A stretch of DNA of 64,000 nt from a virus: IMG/VR virus record IMGVR_UViG_3300020392_000010, positions 1-64,000 of that record; one strand, written 5' to 3'. The translations under genes were made by a program, and so were the position numbers. The notes under the pieces were generated by a model. It had not been told where the DNA came from, ran no database searches, and saw nothing but the letters and a program-made list of their open reading frames with translations. Each line of letters starts with the position of its first letter. Position 1 is the first letter of the stretch. This document shows positions 52,504 through 60,913 of this stretch, in pieces.

Positions 52504-52940
52504 GAAATTATAAGCTTTCCACAAACTATACCAAGTGCTCCAAATACTATTAGCAAAATCAAACCTAACCATGATCCTTTAGTGGCTCTTTTAGAATTCA
52601 TTGCAAATGCAAAATAATAAGAAGCCGCTACAAAAAACAAAATAATGTTTGAAAACAAATCATTTTTAGAAGGATTAGTGTATATAACTAATATAGATGC
52701 AAGAAACGCTTGAGCAAATGGAAATAACGCTGCGAGAACTATTGTGTATGGTTTTTCATAGTTTACCTTAAGCCACCTAGTAAAAATCCTGGTCCTTACC
52801 TGAAGGCCTTTTATCAGCGTTCTTCTCTTAATATTATACGATATATATGAAGCTCTAAGGTTTAAATAAAGCACAAGAGTATACGTAAATATTCCAAGAG
52901 TAGGAAGTGCAAAAATACATAGAAACATTAAAATATCCAT
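52500..52940 (-). CDS. Multi-span membrane protein
   Basis: This 146-residue protein has about four hydrophobic segments: ILMFLCIFALPTLGIFTYTL, IVLAALFPFAQAFLASILV, FSNIILFFVAASYYFAFAM and LGLILLIVFGALGIVCGKLI. A basic cytoplasmic loop (RRTLIKGLQVRTR) lies near residue 40. No family is recognised. It sits between the SET/ATP-grasp operon and the sialic-acid genes. Transport or membrane anchoring is possible. Confidence 0.65.
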   Translation of the reverse strand: MDILMFLCIFALPTLGIFTYTLVLYLNLRASYISYNIKRRTLIKGLQVRTRIFTRWLKVNYEKPYTIVLAALFPFAQAFLASILVIYTNPSKNDLFSNIILFFVAASYYFAFAMNSKRATKGSWLGLILLIVFGALGIVCGKLIIS

Positions 52941-53051
52941 CGCTGAAATACGTTTATTCTTATATAATAATGGGCTCTCACATAATATGTGATTACGTAA
53001 TATTTTATTGTTAAATATTAAAAATAATTGTAAAATTGCACACTTAATCAG

Positions 53052-53684
53052 CTATATGCCTAATATATTTGATATGTACTCATCGGCTTGTACTTTACCC
53101 GATAATATATGATTTTTTATAATCTCATTTTGAAGAAATTGCTTATGAAATTTTAGTCTTCCTTTGTTTAATTCTCCTGGGTCAGATGTCTCTGGAATAT
53201 AATTCTTGATGTGATGGTTATTGAAATCTGTCTCTGAATACATAGACATTCCAGTTATGTAAAATGATTCAGGGTTCATGTTAATTATTTCATCTATGAT
53301 ATAAGTTCCCATTAAAGGAGCTGCCTTAATACGCTTTTTATATTTAAAAAATTCCTTATGTATTAGTCTTATTTTAAGATTAGGGTTTCTATATCTCATA
53401 TATAATTTTCTATAGTCATATTTTAAAGATAAATATTTTAAACCATTTATTCTATAGTCTTTAATAGACATATCCCCATGTATGGCAAAATGCTGATTTA
53501 CATACAAAGAATCACAACGCTTACCGTAATCTTTTTGTAATTCTTTAATTACAGGAAATGCACCGTTTGTTCTAATTACAATATCGTGAGAATCTATAAA
53601 CAGTCCTTTCTTTTTACCAATTAAAGTAACCGCGGGACCTACAAATATTACTCGCTTACCTTTAATAAAGTTACTATAATCCAC
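53052..53684 (-). CDS. GT29-like sialyltransferase-like protein
   Basis: This 210-residue protein starts with GKRVIFVGPAVTLIGKKKG and continues GLFIDSHDIVIRTNGAFPV. This matches the donor-binding start of GT29-type sialyltransferases (small-motif form GPS...IDxHD.V.R.N). It is the last gene of the NeuA-NeuB operon. It most likely transfers a nonulosonic acid from a CMP-activated donor. Acceptor is unknown. Confidence 0.72.
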   Translation of the reverse strand: MDYSNFIKGKRVIFVGPAVTLIGKKKGLFIDSHDIVIRTNGAFPVIKELQKDYGKRCDSLYVNQHFAIHGDMSIKDYRINGLKYLSLKYDYRKLYMRYRNPNLKIRLIHKEFFKYKKRIKAAPLMGTYIIDEIINMNPESFYITGMSMYSETDFNNHHIKNYIPETSDPGELNKGRLKFHKQFLQNEIIKNHILSGKVQADEYISNILGI

Positions 53685-53688
53685 TTGT

Positions 53689-54546
53689 TTATTTTCTAAG
53701 AGATTTCATTTTTTCAAGTTCTGATCCTATTACTTTTCTTGGACCATACCCTGACATAGCTTTTTCTATGTCTCTAATACCTTTTACTAGTTTTATAAGT
53801 CCGCCCGGTTCAACTGAAGCCATTTGATCAGAACCCCATAATGTTCTGTCTAATGTAATATGCCTTTCTATCCAAGTAGCACCTATTGGAATAGTAGCCA
53901 TTGTAGTGACTAATCCAAATTCATGCCCTGAATATCCAACTTCTGATTCTGTATTTTTAATAAGCCATTTTATATAGCCTAAATTAAGTTCATTTATAGG
54001 CGAAGGATATGTTGAATTGGTGTGCATTATTACTTCTGGTTTACAGGTTTTAATGCACTTTTGAACCTCTTCTTCTGTACTCATTCCGGTGCTTATTATC
54101 AAAAAATCAGACTTGTCTTTTGCATACGAACATAGGTCAATGTTTGTTATTAAAGCAGATGGAATCTTCATAATAAAACTACCATGGTTAGAATAATTAT
54201 TGTCTGTAATAAAGTCAACGGATAACTTATCCCAAACTGAAACAAACCAACCTATTTCTTTTTCTTGACAATACCTGTCTATTTCGTCAAACTCTTTCTT
54301 ACCAAATTCTATATCATGCTTATACTGAATATATGTAATTTCTTCTTCTCTCCATGGAACACGCTTAGGTTTATTTTTTTGATCATCAGGTACGCATATA
54401 TCGGGTGTTCTTTTTTGAAATTTTACCCAATTACAACCTGCTACACACGCTGCGTCTATTAGTTTTTTTGCGTTATCTAAAAACTTAGATTTATCGTTTC
54501 CATATGCATAATTTATGCCTATTTCAGCTATTATTTTTACAGCCAT
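53689..54546 (-). CDS. neuB: N-acetylneuraminate synthase (NeuB) without SAF domain
   Basis: This 285-residue protein has the NeuB TIM-barrel marks: IIAEIGINYAYGND, CNWVKFQKRTPD, IISTGMSTEEEV, MHTNSTYPSP, SEVGYSGHEFGLV and WIERHITLDR. NeuB condenses phosphoenolpyruvate with an N-acetylmannosamine-type sugar to make sialic or other nonulosonic acid. The C-terminal antifreeze-like SAF domain (about 60 residues in cellular NeuB) is missing. It is flanked by NeuA and a sialyltransferase-like gene. Confidence 0.88.
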   Translation of the reverse strand: MAVKIIAEIGINYAYGNDKSKFLDNAKKLIDAACVAGCNWVKFQKRTPDICVPDDQKNKPKRVPWREEEITYIQYKHDIEFGKKEFDEIDRYCQEKEIGWFVSVWDKLSVDFITDNNYSNHGSFIMKIPSALITNIDLCSYAKDKSDFLIISTGMSTEEEVQKCIKTCKPEVIMHTNSTYPSPINELNLGYIKWLIKNTESEVGYSGHEFGLVTTMATIPIGATWIERHITLDRTLWGSDQMASVEPGGLIKLVKGIRDIEKAMSGYGPRKVIGSELEKMKSLRK

Positions 54547-54547
54547 G

Positions 54548-55183
54548 CTATTTTTTATTTTTTTTAAACTCGTTTAAATCATCTAACGTATCTACATCTA
54601 TCACTTTTTTATTTATGGGTAAAAAATAAGTATTGTTATTATATAAGTTATTATTTAAATTATTTATTACATTTGACTTAAACAAACATATATAATGACT
54701 TAATTCAAAGCATTCAGGGTAATCTTGTCTTCTATATAAATCATGATGAAAAAGTTGAGAACCTTTGTTATTTTTTTCCTCTTTTAGCATCAAAAAAGGA
54801 CTAATATCTAGTGGGTGCTTACATAATAAAGAGTCTAGATTAAGCGAGTCAAAACAAACCATAGCTGTTTGAACATCTTTCCATTTCCTAAGCGGATAGG
54901 TTAAATATAACATTAAAATCGTTTCATCTAGTATATTTAAAGTATCTATAGTATATTTCATTATATCTTTAGAAGAAGCTTTATCAGAAGACACCTCTGG
55001 TGTTCTATTTAAAACATTAAACTTATATTTAATGGCCTGTTTTTTTATATGTTCGTCATCTGTAGTTACATATGTTAAGTGCTTCATTGCTTCTGGTATA
55101 ATATTAGCAGTATATTCAAATAGTTTTCTATTTTTTAAAGGAACGCCTTTTGAACCTTTTCTAGCTGGTATAATTATTTTCAT
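54548..55183 (-). CDS. neuA: Acylneuraminate cytidylyltransferase (NeuA)
   Basis: This 211-residue protein has IPARKGSKGVPLKN at the N-terminus (CTP site), TYVTTDDEHIK, LYLTYPLRKWKDV, and VIDVDTLDDLNEF near the end. It activates a nonulosonic acid to its CMP form for transfer. It overlaps the upstream sialyltransferase-like gene by 4 nt and is 1 nt from NeuB, so synthesis and activation are coupled. Confidence 0.87.
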   Translation of the reverse strand: MKIIIPARKGSKGVPLKNRKLFEYTANIIPEAMKHLTYVTTDDEHIKKQAIKYKFNVLNRTPEVSSDKASSKDIMKYTIDTLNILDETILMLYLTYPLRKWKDVQTAMVCFDSLNLDSLLCKHPLDISPFLMLKEEKNNKGSQLFHHDLYRRQDYPECFELSHYICLFKSNVINNLNNNLYNNNTYFLPINKKVIDVDTLDDLNEFKKNKK

Positions 55184-55788
55184 AAAGATTTAAATTTTTC
55201 TATTGATATTTTAGGTAATGAATCTATTTTACTATCTTGACTTAAATTATAAAAGTCTACGTTTCTTTTATTTAATTGTAACTTTAATACTCTATAGCCT
55301 TCGTTAACTTGTTTCAATTTATTCATTTGCGATAAAGGATGATCACCATCTTTTATATAAAAGTGATGAGGTGTAAAATCAACGCCTATTAACCCTATTT
55401 TTGAAAAACCCATTTTATAAGCTATGCATACGGCTACATAAGGTGAATTTAAACAGTAATCAACTTTATTATCTGAATCTAGATTGGAAAGCCTACGATT
55501 TCCTAGCTCAAAAATTATTGTTTTTTTATTATTCCAGCCTTTTACGCATGTAAATAAAGCTTTAGTAGAAGATTCAGTTATTAAATTTCTTCTATTTTGA
55601 TTAAATCTAATTGGGTGATCTGTTACTACTAAATAAGTAGGGGTAAATAGTGCTGGTACATCATTAACACCTATTGTTATAAAGTTTTTATAGTTACTTT
55701 TTATTTTATTTAAAGACACGCCGCAACCGCATACTATAACAGACTCTCCTTTATGAATATTTTTAAAGTTTGATAAAGTATTTGTCAT
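55180..55788 (-). CDS. Sialyltransferase-like protein (GT42/DUF115 type)
   Basis: The start is set at the ATG at 55788 (MTNTLSNFKNIHKGESVIVCG). A longer frame from 55839 has a hydrophobic, poorly supported extension. The 202-residue protein has VIVCGCGVSLNKIKSNYKN, FITIGVNDVPALF and KIGLIGVDFTPHHFYIKDGD, as in GT42-type or DUF115 sialyltransferase-like folds. It is the first gene of the operon with NeuA, NeuB and a GT29-like gene. Confidence 0.7.
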   Translation of the reverse strand: MTNTLSNFKNIHKGESVIVCGCGVSLNKIKSNYKNFITIGVNDVPALFTPTYLVVTDHPIRFNQNRRNLITESSTKALFTCVKGWNNKKTIIFELGNRRLSNLDSDNKVDYCLNSPYVAVCIAYKMGFSKIGLIGVDFTPHHFYIKDGDHPLSQMNKLKQVNEGYRVLKLQLNKRNVDFYNLSQDSKIDSLPKISIEKFKSL

Positions 55789-55843
55789 TTTCGATATATA
55801 AATTAAACTACATTGTTTTATACAAAAAAACCTAATCAATGTT

Positions 55844-56788
55844 TTGAATAAAAATTATTATAAAATATTAGAAGTAGAAGAAAACGCTACTCAAAAAGAT
55901 ATAAAGGCATCATATAGAAAATTAGCTAAAAAATATCACCCCGATACAAATAAAGAAAATAAATCATATGAAGAAAAATTTAAACAAGTAGCTGAGGCAT
56001 ATGATACACTAGGAGATTCTGAAAAAAGAAAAAACTACGATGAATCTAGAAGAAATCCATATCAAAGAAATAATTTTGGAGGATTTAAACAATCCGGATT
56101 TGGATTTGAAGGAGGGTTTGGATTTGACGAATTTGTAAAAAGCGCATTTAATAGAAATAGCGCAAGAAATAATAATACCAGTAGATTAAATATAAAAGTT
56201 AAAACACAGGCTGATCTACAGGATTTAATTAATGAATCTGAAATAAAAGTTTTATTTGAGAGAAAACTTTTTGATAAATCAAAAGAAAATAAAGAAATAA
56301 AGTTTAAAATAGATTTAAGAAAAAGAAAATATGATATTAGAAAAATATCAAATGATTATGTTATAGTCATAAAACTATCGGGTTTAGGGGACGAACTAAA
56401 AGGAATACGAAATAACGCATGGGGAGGATCAGAAGAATTTCATGCAATAGGTGATCTAATAGTTGAAATAAAAATAATATCTAAAGTTGATTTTAAAATA
56501 GAAGACGGAAACATACATGAAAACATAAACATAAACCTATATGATGTGCTGTTTAATAAAGACAGGGACTACATAGTAAATTCTGCCCTTGGTAAAAAAT
56601 ATAGATTAGATATATGTAATCCAAAAAATTTAAGCTCTTTAAAATTTACTGTTAAATCTAATGGAGTAGTAGGTAATAATAATAAATTAGGAGACTATGT
56701 TGCTAACTTAATAGTTAACTCTCCAGATTTAAGTAAAATGAATAATCAAGACTTAAAAAATTTAAAGGATATTTTATCTAAAGTATAA
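55844..56788 (+). CDS. DnaJ-like J-domain protein
   Basis: This 314-residue protein has a J-domain over residues 1-65 with [20 protein letters not shown] and KYHPDTNKE (HPD intact), then a Gly/Phe-rich part and DnaJ-like beta segments ending NLKDILSKV. The start is a TTG at 55844, because the nearby ATG at 55839 is out of frame and stops after two codons. DnaJ proteins stimulate Hsp70. Placement before the capsid protease and MCP suggests help with capsid folding. Confidence 0.85.
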   Translation: MNKNYYKILEVEENATQKDIKASYRKLAKKYHPDTNKENKSYEEKFKQVAEAYDTLGDSEKRKNYDESRRNPYQRNNFGGFKQSGFGFEGGFGFDEFVKSAFNRNSARNNNTSRLNIKVKTQADLQDLINESEIKVLFERKLFDKSKENKEIKFKIDLRKRKYDIRKISNDYVIVIKLSGLGDELKGIRNNAWGGSEEFHAIGDLIVEIKIISKVDFKIEDGNIHENININLYDVLFNKDRDYIVNSALGKKYRLDICNPKNLSSLKFTVKSNGVVGNNNKLGDYVANLIVNSPDLSKMNNQDLKNLKDILSKV

Positions 56789-56834
56789 CTTTATACGTGT
56801 ATAGTATTTTTTTATTTTTTATACTGTTTTTCTT

Positions 56835-56842
56835 TATAAATA
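56835..56842 (+). promoter_or_regulatory. TATAAATA late-type promoter motif of the capsid operon
   Basis: The exact TATAAATA lies 18 nt before the GTG at 56861. It would drive the protease-scaffold and major capsid genes. Confidence 0.6.
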
Positions 56843-56860
56843 ATAAAAAATAGATTTTGC

Positions 56861-58864
56861 GTGAATAATTCAAGCTTAAAACCAAGTAATTTCATAGACG
56901 TTTCTGATAAAAAAGAAAATGATTTAGTATTGATCGTTGAAAACGTAGGTGAAAAACTTAATGTAAAAACCAATGAAACTAACAACACTATTTTAGAAGG
57001 TGTATGCGCAGTTTTTGGACAAAAGAATAACAATCAAAGAGTTTACGAAAAAGATGAATACTTGCCTCATCTAGAATACTTAAAGGAAAAAATTAAGACA
57101 AGGCAACTTGTTGGAGATTTAGATCATCCGCCTTCTTTTGAAGTTACTCTTAAAAGCGCTTCTCATATAATTGAAGGCTTAGACCATGATGGAGGAGATA
57201 AAGTAAACATTAAACTTAGAATTTTAGAAAACACGCCAAATGGAAAAATTGCAAAAGCATTAATAGATGGAGGAGTTAATATATCTATTTCATCGAGAGC
57301 AGCAGGTCAAGTTTTAAACGAAGGTAAAGTTAAACTTCATAGAATATTTACATACGATTTAGTTGCTGAACCGGGGTTTACAGAAGCTGTTTTAAAGAAA
57401 ACAGTTAACGAATCCTTAAAAGAAAATTTCGAAATGATAACTGAAAATTATAGTTTATTAAAAGAAAATTCTTTTATAAATAAAGAAAAGTTAGAAGATA
57501 TCTCTGAAAATTTAAATTTTTCAAATAATTATAAATTTTACAAGATAAATAACAAAAATAATAAAGAGCTGACTAATAGTTTAAGCAATCAAAATAATAA
57601 GAGCAAAATGAACGAGTATGTTAATAAAAATGATATGAATCATTATACTGAGATAGTTAAAGAGAAATTTGAATCATTACAAGCTGAAATGGACAAAATT
57701 AAGTCTGTTAATGAAGCTGATTCAAAAGAGGTGAAAACAACAGATGTTTCACCAACTTCAGGTATTGGAAAATACGTTAATTATTTAGCTGAAAAAGTAG
57801 AAAACTTAACTAAGTACACTGACTACTTGTCTGGTAAATTAAACCAATCTGTTAAGTACACTGAACATGTAGCCGAAACTACTAACAATAGTATAGAATA
57901 TCAAAACTACATTGGTGAAAAACTTAATCAGAGTTTAAATTATCAAAACTATTTAGGTGAAAACTTAAATAAAAGCATTAATTACCAAGATTATTTAAAA
58001 GAGAACTTAAATAAAAGTATTAATTATCAAACATACCTTGCTGAAGAATTAGATAAAGGCATTCAATATACTGAATATGTAGCAGAAGGTGCTAATAAAG
58101 GAATTGAATTTGCTGAATATATTGCTGAAAATGCTCAAATGAATAGAGAATACGTTGAATACGTAGCAGAAAAATCTTCAAAAGGAATTAGTTATGCTGA
58201 ATATATTGCTGAATCATTAAACTCAGGTAAATTTACTCCTAATTCTAACTTATTAAGCAATGTTAGCGGATTAAATGAAAACAAGCAAATTGAAATGATT
58301 ACTGAAGGAATAGATGCTGTAATAAACACAGTCAAAAGTGAATCAGCTAGTGCCGTACTAGAAAATAAATATCCTTTCTTAAAAGTATTATCTGAAAAGA
58401 AAAAAGAAGCATTTTATGATCTAGATACTAATACTAAACAAGCTGTTGTAGAAGCAGTTAGAGCTTCAGTATGGTTTAATGAAGCAGATGTAACTGGTAT
58501 TATTAGTGCAGTCGTAGAAAACGCTAATAAGTCTATTCCAAACCATCTTAGATATATGCCAGATGAGTATAAAGCATCTTGGGAGAAGATGAATGAAGCT
58601 GAAAAAAATCAAATTCATACTAAAACTCAACTTTATACTTTAAATACTCCTTATCAAGTTAAATCTTTCTGGGATGAAATAGATTTCAGAGGAATTAATG
58701 AAAGAATTGAAAGAGAAAAAGAAAATAGAAAATTACAACAAATCAACGAGAGCCAAAGTACAGAAGGTGCAATCCCGGTAGACAGGGTAGTTGATATGAC
58801 GAGAGGTTACTCTCAGACTTACATAGACTCTCTTATGAGAGGTGCGGAAAATCGCAACAAATAA
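56861..58864 (+). CDS. Prohead protease (gp21-like) fused to scaffold core (gp22-like)
   Basis: This 667-residue protein starts at GTG. Residues about 40-185 form the protease, with H89 in VGDLDHPPS, the SISSRAAG Ser near 142-145 and YDLVAEPGFTEAVL. A Ser/Asn-rich linker leads to residues 305-458, eleven 14-residue repeats such as YQNYLGENLNKSIN, then a helical C-terminus. T4 makes gp21 and gp22 as separate proteins. An in-frame ATG at 57608 (MNEYVNKNDMNHYTE) could start a scaffold-only product of 418 residues. Confidence 0.9.
   Translation: MNNSSLKPSNFIDVSDKKENDLVLIVENVGEKLNVKTNETNNTILEGVCAVFGQKNNNQRVYEKDEYLPHLEYLKEKIKTRQLVGDLDHPPSFEVTLKSASHIIEGLDHDGGDKVNIKLRILENTPNGKIAKALIDGGVNISISSRAAGQVLNEGKVKLHRIFTYDLVAEPGFTEAVLKKTVNESLKENFEMITENYSLLKENSFINKEKLEDISENLNFSNNYKFYKINNKNNKELTNSLSNQNNKSKMNEYVNKNDMNHYTEIVKEKFESLQAEMDKIKSVNEADSKEVKTTDVSPTSGIGKYVNYLAEKVENLTKYTDYLSGKLNQSVKYTEHVAETTNNSIEYQNYIGEKLNQSLNYQNYLGENLNKSINYQDYLKENLNKSINYQTYLAEELDKGIQYTEYVAEGANKGIEFAEYIAENAQMNREYVEYVAEKSSKGISYAEYIAESLNSGKFTPNSNLLSNVSGLNENKQIEMITEGIDAVINTVKSESASAVLENKYPFLKVLSEKKKEAFYDLDTNTKQAVVEAVRASVWFNEADVTGIISAVVENANKSIPNHLRYMPDEYKASWEKMNEAEKNQIHTKTQLYTLNTPYQVKSFWDEIDFRGINERIEREKENRKLQQINESQSTEGAIPVDRVVDMTRGYSQTYIDSLMRGAENRNK
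57773..58234 (+). repeat. 42-bp scaffold repeats encoding YxxY[LIV]xE units
   Basis: Eleven consecutive 42-bp units encode 14-residue repeats, for example YQNYIGEKLNQSLN, YQDYLKENLNKSIN and YAEYIAESLNSGKF. Seven contain exact (L/I)xE, a potential prohead-protease site, and three more have VAE. The pattern also matches the cargo tags. Confidence 0.9.
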
Positions 58865-58881
58865 AAAAAATCAAATAGAAA

Positions 58882-60585
58882 ATGTCACGTACAAAAGTTT
58901 TTAAACGTACTTCAGATTCTAGAATCCTTAATACTTGGAAGCCATTATTGGAAAGCCATGGTGTTAGTGCTGAAAGCGGGAAACAAGAGTGGTTAGCAGA
59001 ATATGCTCACAACCATGCTATTTTTGATAATAGCGCTCCTGTATTTGAGCAAACTGCACCTGGGTTGTTTTTTCAACAACCAGGTTCTGTATTAGGTAGA
59101 GGCGCTGCTGTAGCACCTACTGCCAGTCAGACGCCTTTTTCAGATGCTGGTGTTAAAGGTTCTTATGCCGATTCTGGTTCTGGAGATAAGTTTCCATCGT
59201 TACTTCCAGTTGCTATTCAAGTAGCTGCAAAAACGATTGGGTTTGATCTTGTTCCTGTTGTGCCTATGGATTCTCCTGTTGGGTTCTTACCTTACTTAGA
59301 TTATTTATATGCAGGCGGTCGAACAGATTCAGAATTTGAACCATATATGGTTAAAATTGAAGGAGCAACAGTAGATGCTCTTGAAACTGCAGGTTTCGCC
59401 GGAGTTAATGACGGAACAAACGCCAATCAGGCAATCACAATCGCTGGTGCTCAAGGTTCTTACGAATTAGTAGGATTCTCAAGAGTAGATGGTTTATTAA
59501 TAATGAAAGTTCTTAATGACGGTCTTAACCCAGCTGCAAGTGTTGATGCTGACCTTTCAGGTAATAATATTACTGCGATTGGTTCAACGAACGGTACTTT
59601 CCAAATAGCTGGAGCGGTATCATTGGTTTCTGCTTTAGAAAACCATATCTCTGGATTTACATCTCAGTCAACTGAGGTTCAAGATCCTGATTTTGTTGGT
59701 CCTTACTTACCTGAAACAGGTGGTGTTCCTGGATCAATGACAAGAGAACAAAGTGAATTGTCTAAATACAGACAAATGGGTCTTAGAATGTTCACTAAAT
59801 TTGTTGAAGCTAAATCTGATCAAGTGTCTATCTCAGCATCTGTTGAGCAGATCCAAGATCTTAACAGAGTTTGGAACTTCGACGTTATCTCTATGTTAGA
59901 GAACGTTGCAGTTAACGAACTTGCACAGTCTATCAACAAAAGATTGGTTGACAGAATCTTCACATTAGCTGATGATCACAATGTTGAAGTAAACATGGTA
60001 GAGGGCGCTGGAATCACTACACTAGACTTAAATGCTGGTACCGGTGGTTTTGAGAACACTTCTACTCTTCAAAGAAGATTAGTCACTAAGATTCTTGAAT
60101 TAGCAAACTTAATTTACCATAGAGGTAGATTTGGTGCTGGTACATTCATGATTACCAACGGTAGAGTTGCATCTGCATTAGCTGATGTTGCTGGTTACTC
60201 AATTGCACAGGCTCCATCTGATATGGGCGGTGTTGCTGGTAACCTATACCCAGCTGGTAAAGTTTATGGTGTTCAAGTATATGTTGATCCTAACTTAAGC
60301 TTTGGAGATTCTAGAATCTGCATTGGTCGTAAAGGATCTGATGAAGAACCAGGTGTTAAATTCTTACCATATATTATGGCTGAGTCTTTACAAACTATCT
60401 CAGAAGGTACTTTCTCACCAAAAATTGGAATGAAATCACGTTATGCGATTACTGAAGCAGGATGGCATCCAGAAACTCAATATGTAAATATGGAAGTTAC
60501 TGGAGACTTAGCTGTTCTTACAGGCGGAGCTGCCCCAAGTGGACCAGCTACACCATCACCAGTTGCACCAATAGTTGCACCATAA
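58882..60585 (+). CDS. 23: Major capsid protein gp23-like
   Basis: This 567-residue protein has the T4 gp23 N-terminal signature RILNTWKPLLESHGV and WLAEYAHNHAIFDN. It continues with VAAKTIGFDLVPVVPMDSPV, RQMGLRMFTKFVEAKSD and GAGTFMITNGRVASALADV. The N-terminal about 60 residues are likely removed by the prohead protease, as in T4. It starts 17 nt after the scaffold gene and ends in a strong terminator. Codon use looks less A/T-biased than in its neighbours, as expected for a highly expressed gene. Confidence 0.95.
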   Translation: MSRTKVFKRTSDSRILNTWKPLLESHGVSAESGKQEWLAEYAHNHAIFDNSAPVFEQTAPGLFFQQPGSVLGRGAAVAPTASQTPFSDAGVKGSYADSGSGDKFPSLLPVAIQVAAKTIGFDLVPVVPMDSPVGFLPYLDYLYAGGRTDSEFEPYMVKIEGATVDALETAGFAGVNDGTNANQAITIAGAQGSYELVGFSRVDGLLIMKVLNDGLNPAASVDADLSGNNITAIGSTNGTFQIAGAVSLVSALENHISGFTSQSTEVQDPDFVGPYLPETGGVPGSMTREQSELSKYRQMGLRMFTKFVEAKSDQVSISASVEQIQDLNRVWNFDVISMLENVAVNELAQSINKRLVDRIFTLADDHNVEVNMVEGAGITTLDLNAGTGGFENTSTLQRRLVTKILELANLIYHRGRFGAGTFMITNGRVASALADVAGYSIAQAPSDMGGVAGNLYPAGKVYGVQVYVDPNLSFGDSRICIGRKGSDEEPGVKFLPYIMAESLQTISEGTFSPKIGMKSRYAITEAGWHPETQYVNMEVTGDLAVLTGGAAPSGPATPSPVAPIVAP

Positions 60586-60625
60586 TAGCATTTCAGTTTA
60601 ATTTTAACAGAGAAGTTATAATATT

Positions 60626-60650
60626 AAAGGGAATCTTAACGATTCCCTTT
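60626..60650 (+). terminator. Intrinsic terminator of the capsid operon
   Basis: A perfect 10-bp stem (AAAGGGAATC / GATTCCCTTT) with loop TTAAC and a T run follows the major capsid gene. The GGGAATC core is the same as in 30587-30614. Confidence 0.92.
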
Positions 60651-60658
60651 TTTTATGT

Positions 60659-60913
60659 TTAATAATTTGGATTTAAAGTAACTGAATATTTAGCGGCTAT
60701 AGATCTTAATTTCTTTTTAGATATTCCTTCTAAGAAGCCCTCATTAATAATCATTCCTTCACCTGAGGGATCATTCGATATGTCTTCTTCATTACCACTA
60801 AATACTTGAAAAAAGTAACCTGGAGTGAACCCAGGGACTTCGTCATATCCATAACATACTTCTACCGGCTCTCCATTTTTAGGATTTATACCTATTGTGT
60901 TTATTCTACTCAT
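60659..60913 (-). CDS. Hypothetical small protein
   Basis: This 84-residue protein (MSRINTIGINPKNGEPVEVC) has a beta-rich middle with GFTPGYFFQVFSGNE and a helical end. It overlaps the upstream gene by 4 nt and lies on the minus strand just beyond the capsid terminator. No family is recognised. Confidence 0.55.
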   Translation of the reverse strand: MSRINTIGINPKNGEPVEVCYGYDEVPGFTPGYFFQVFSGNEEDISNDPSGEGMIINEGFLEGISKKKLRSIAAKYSVTLNPNY

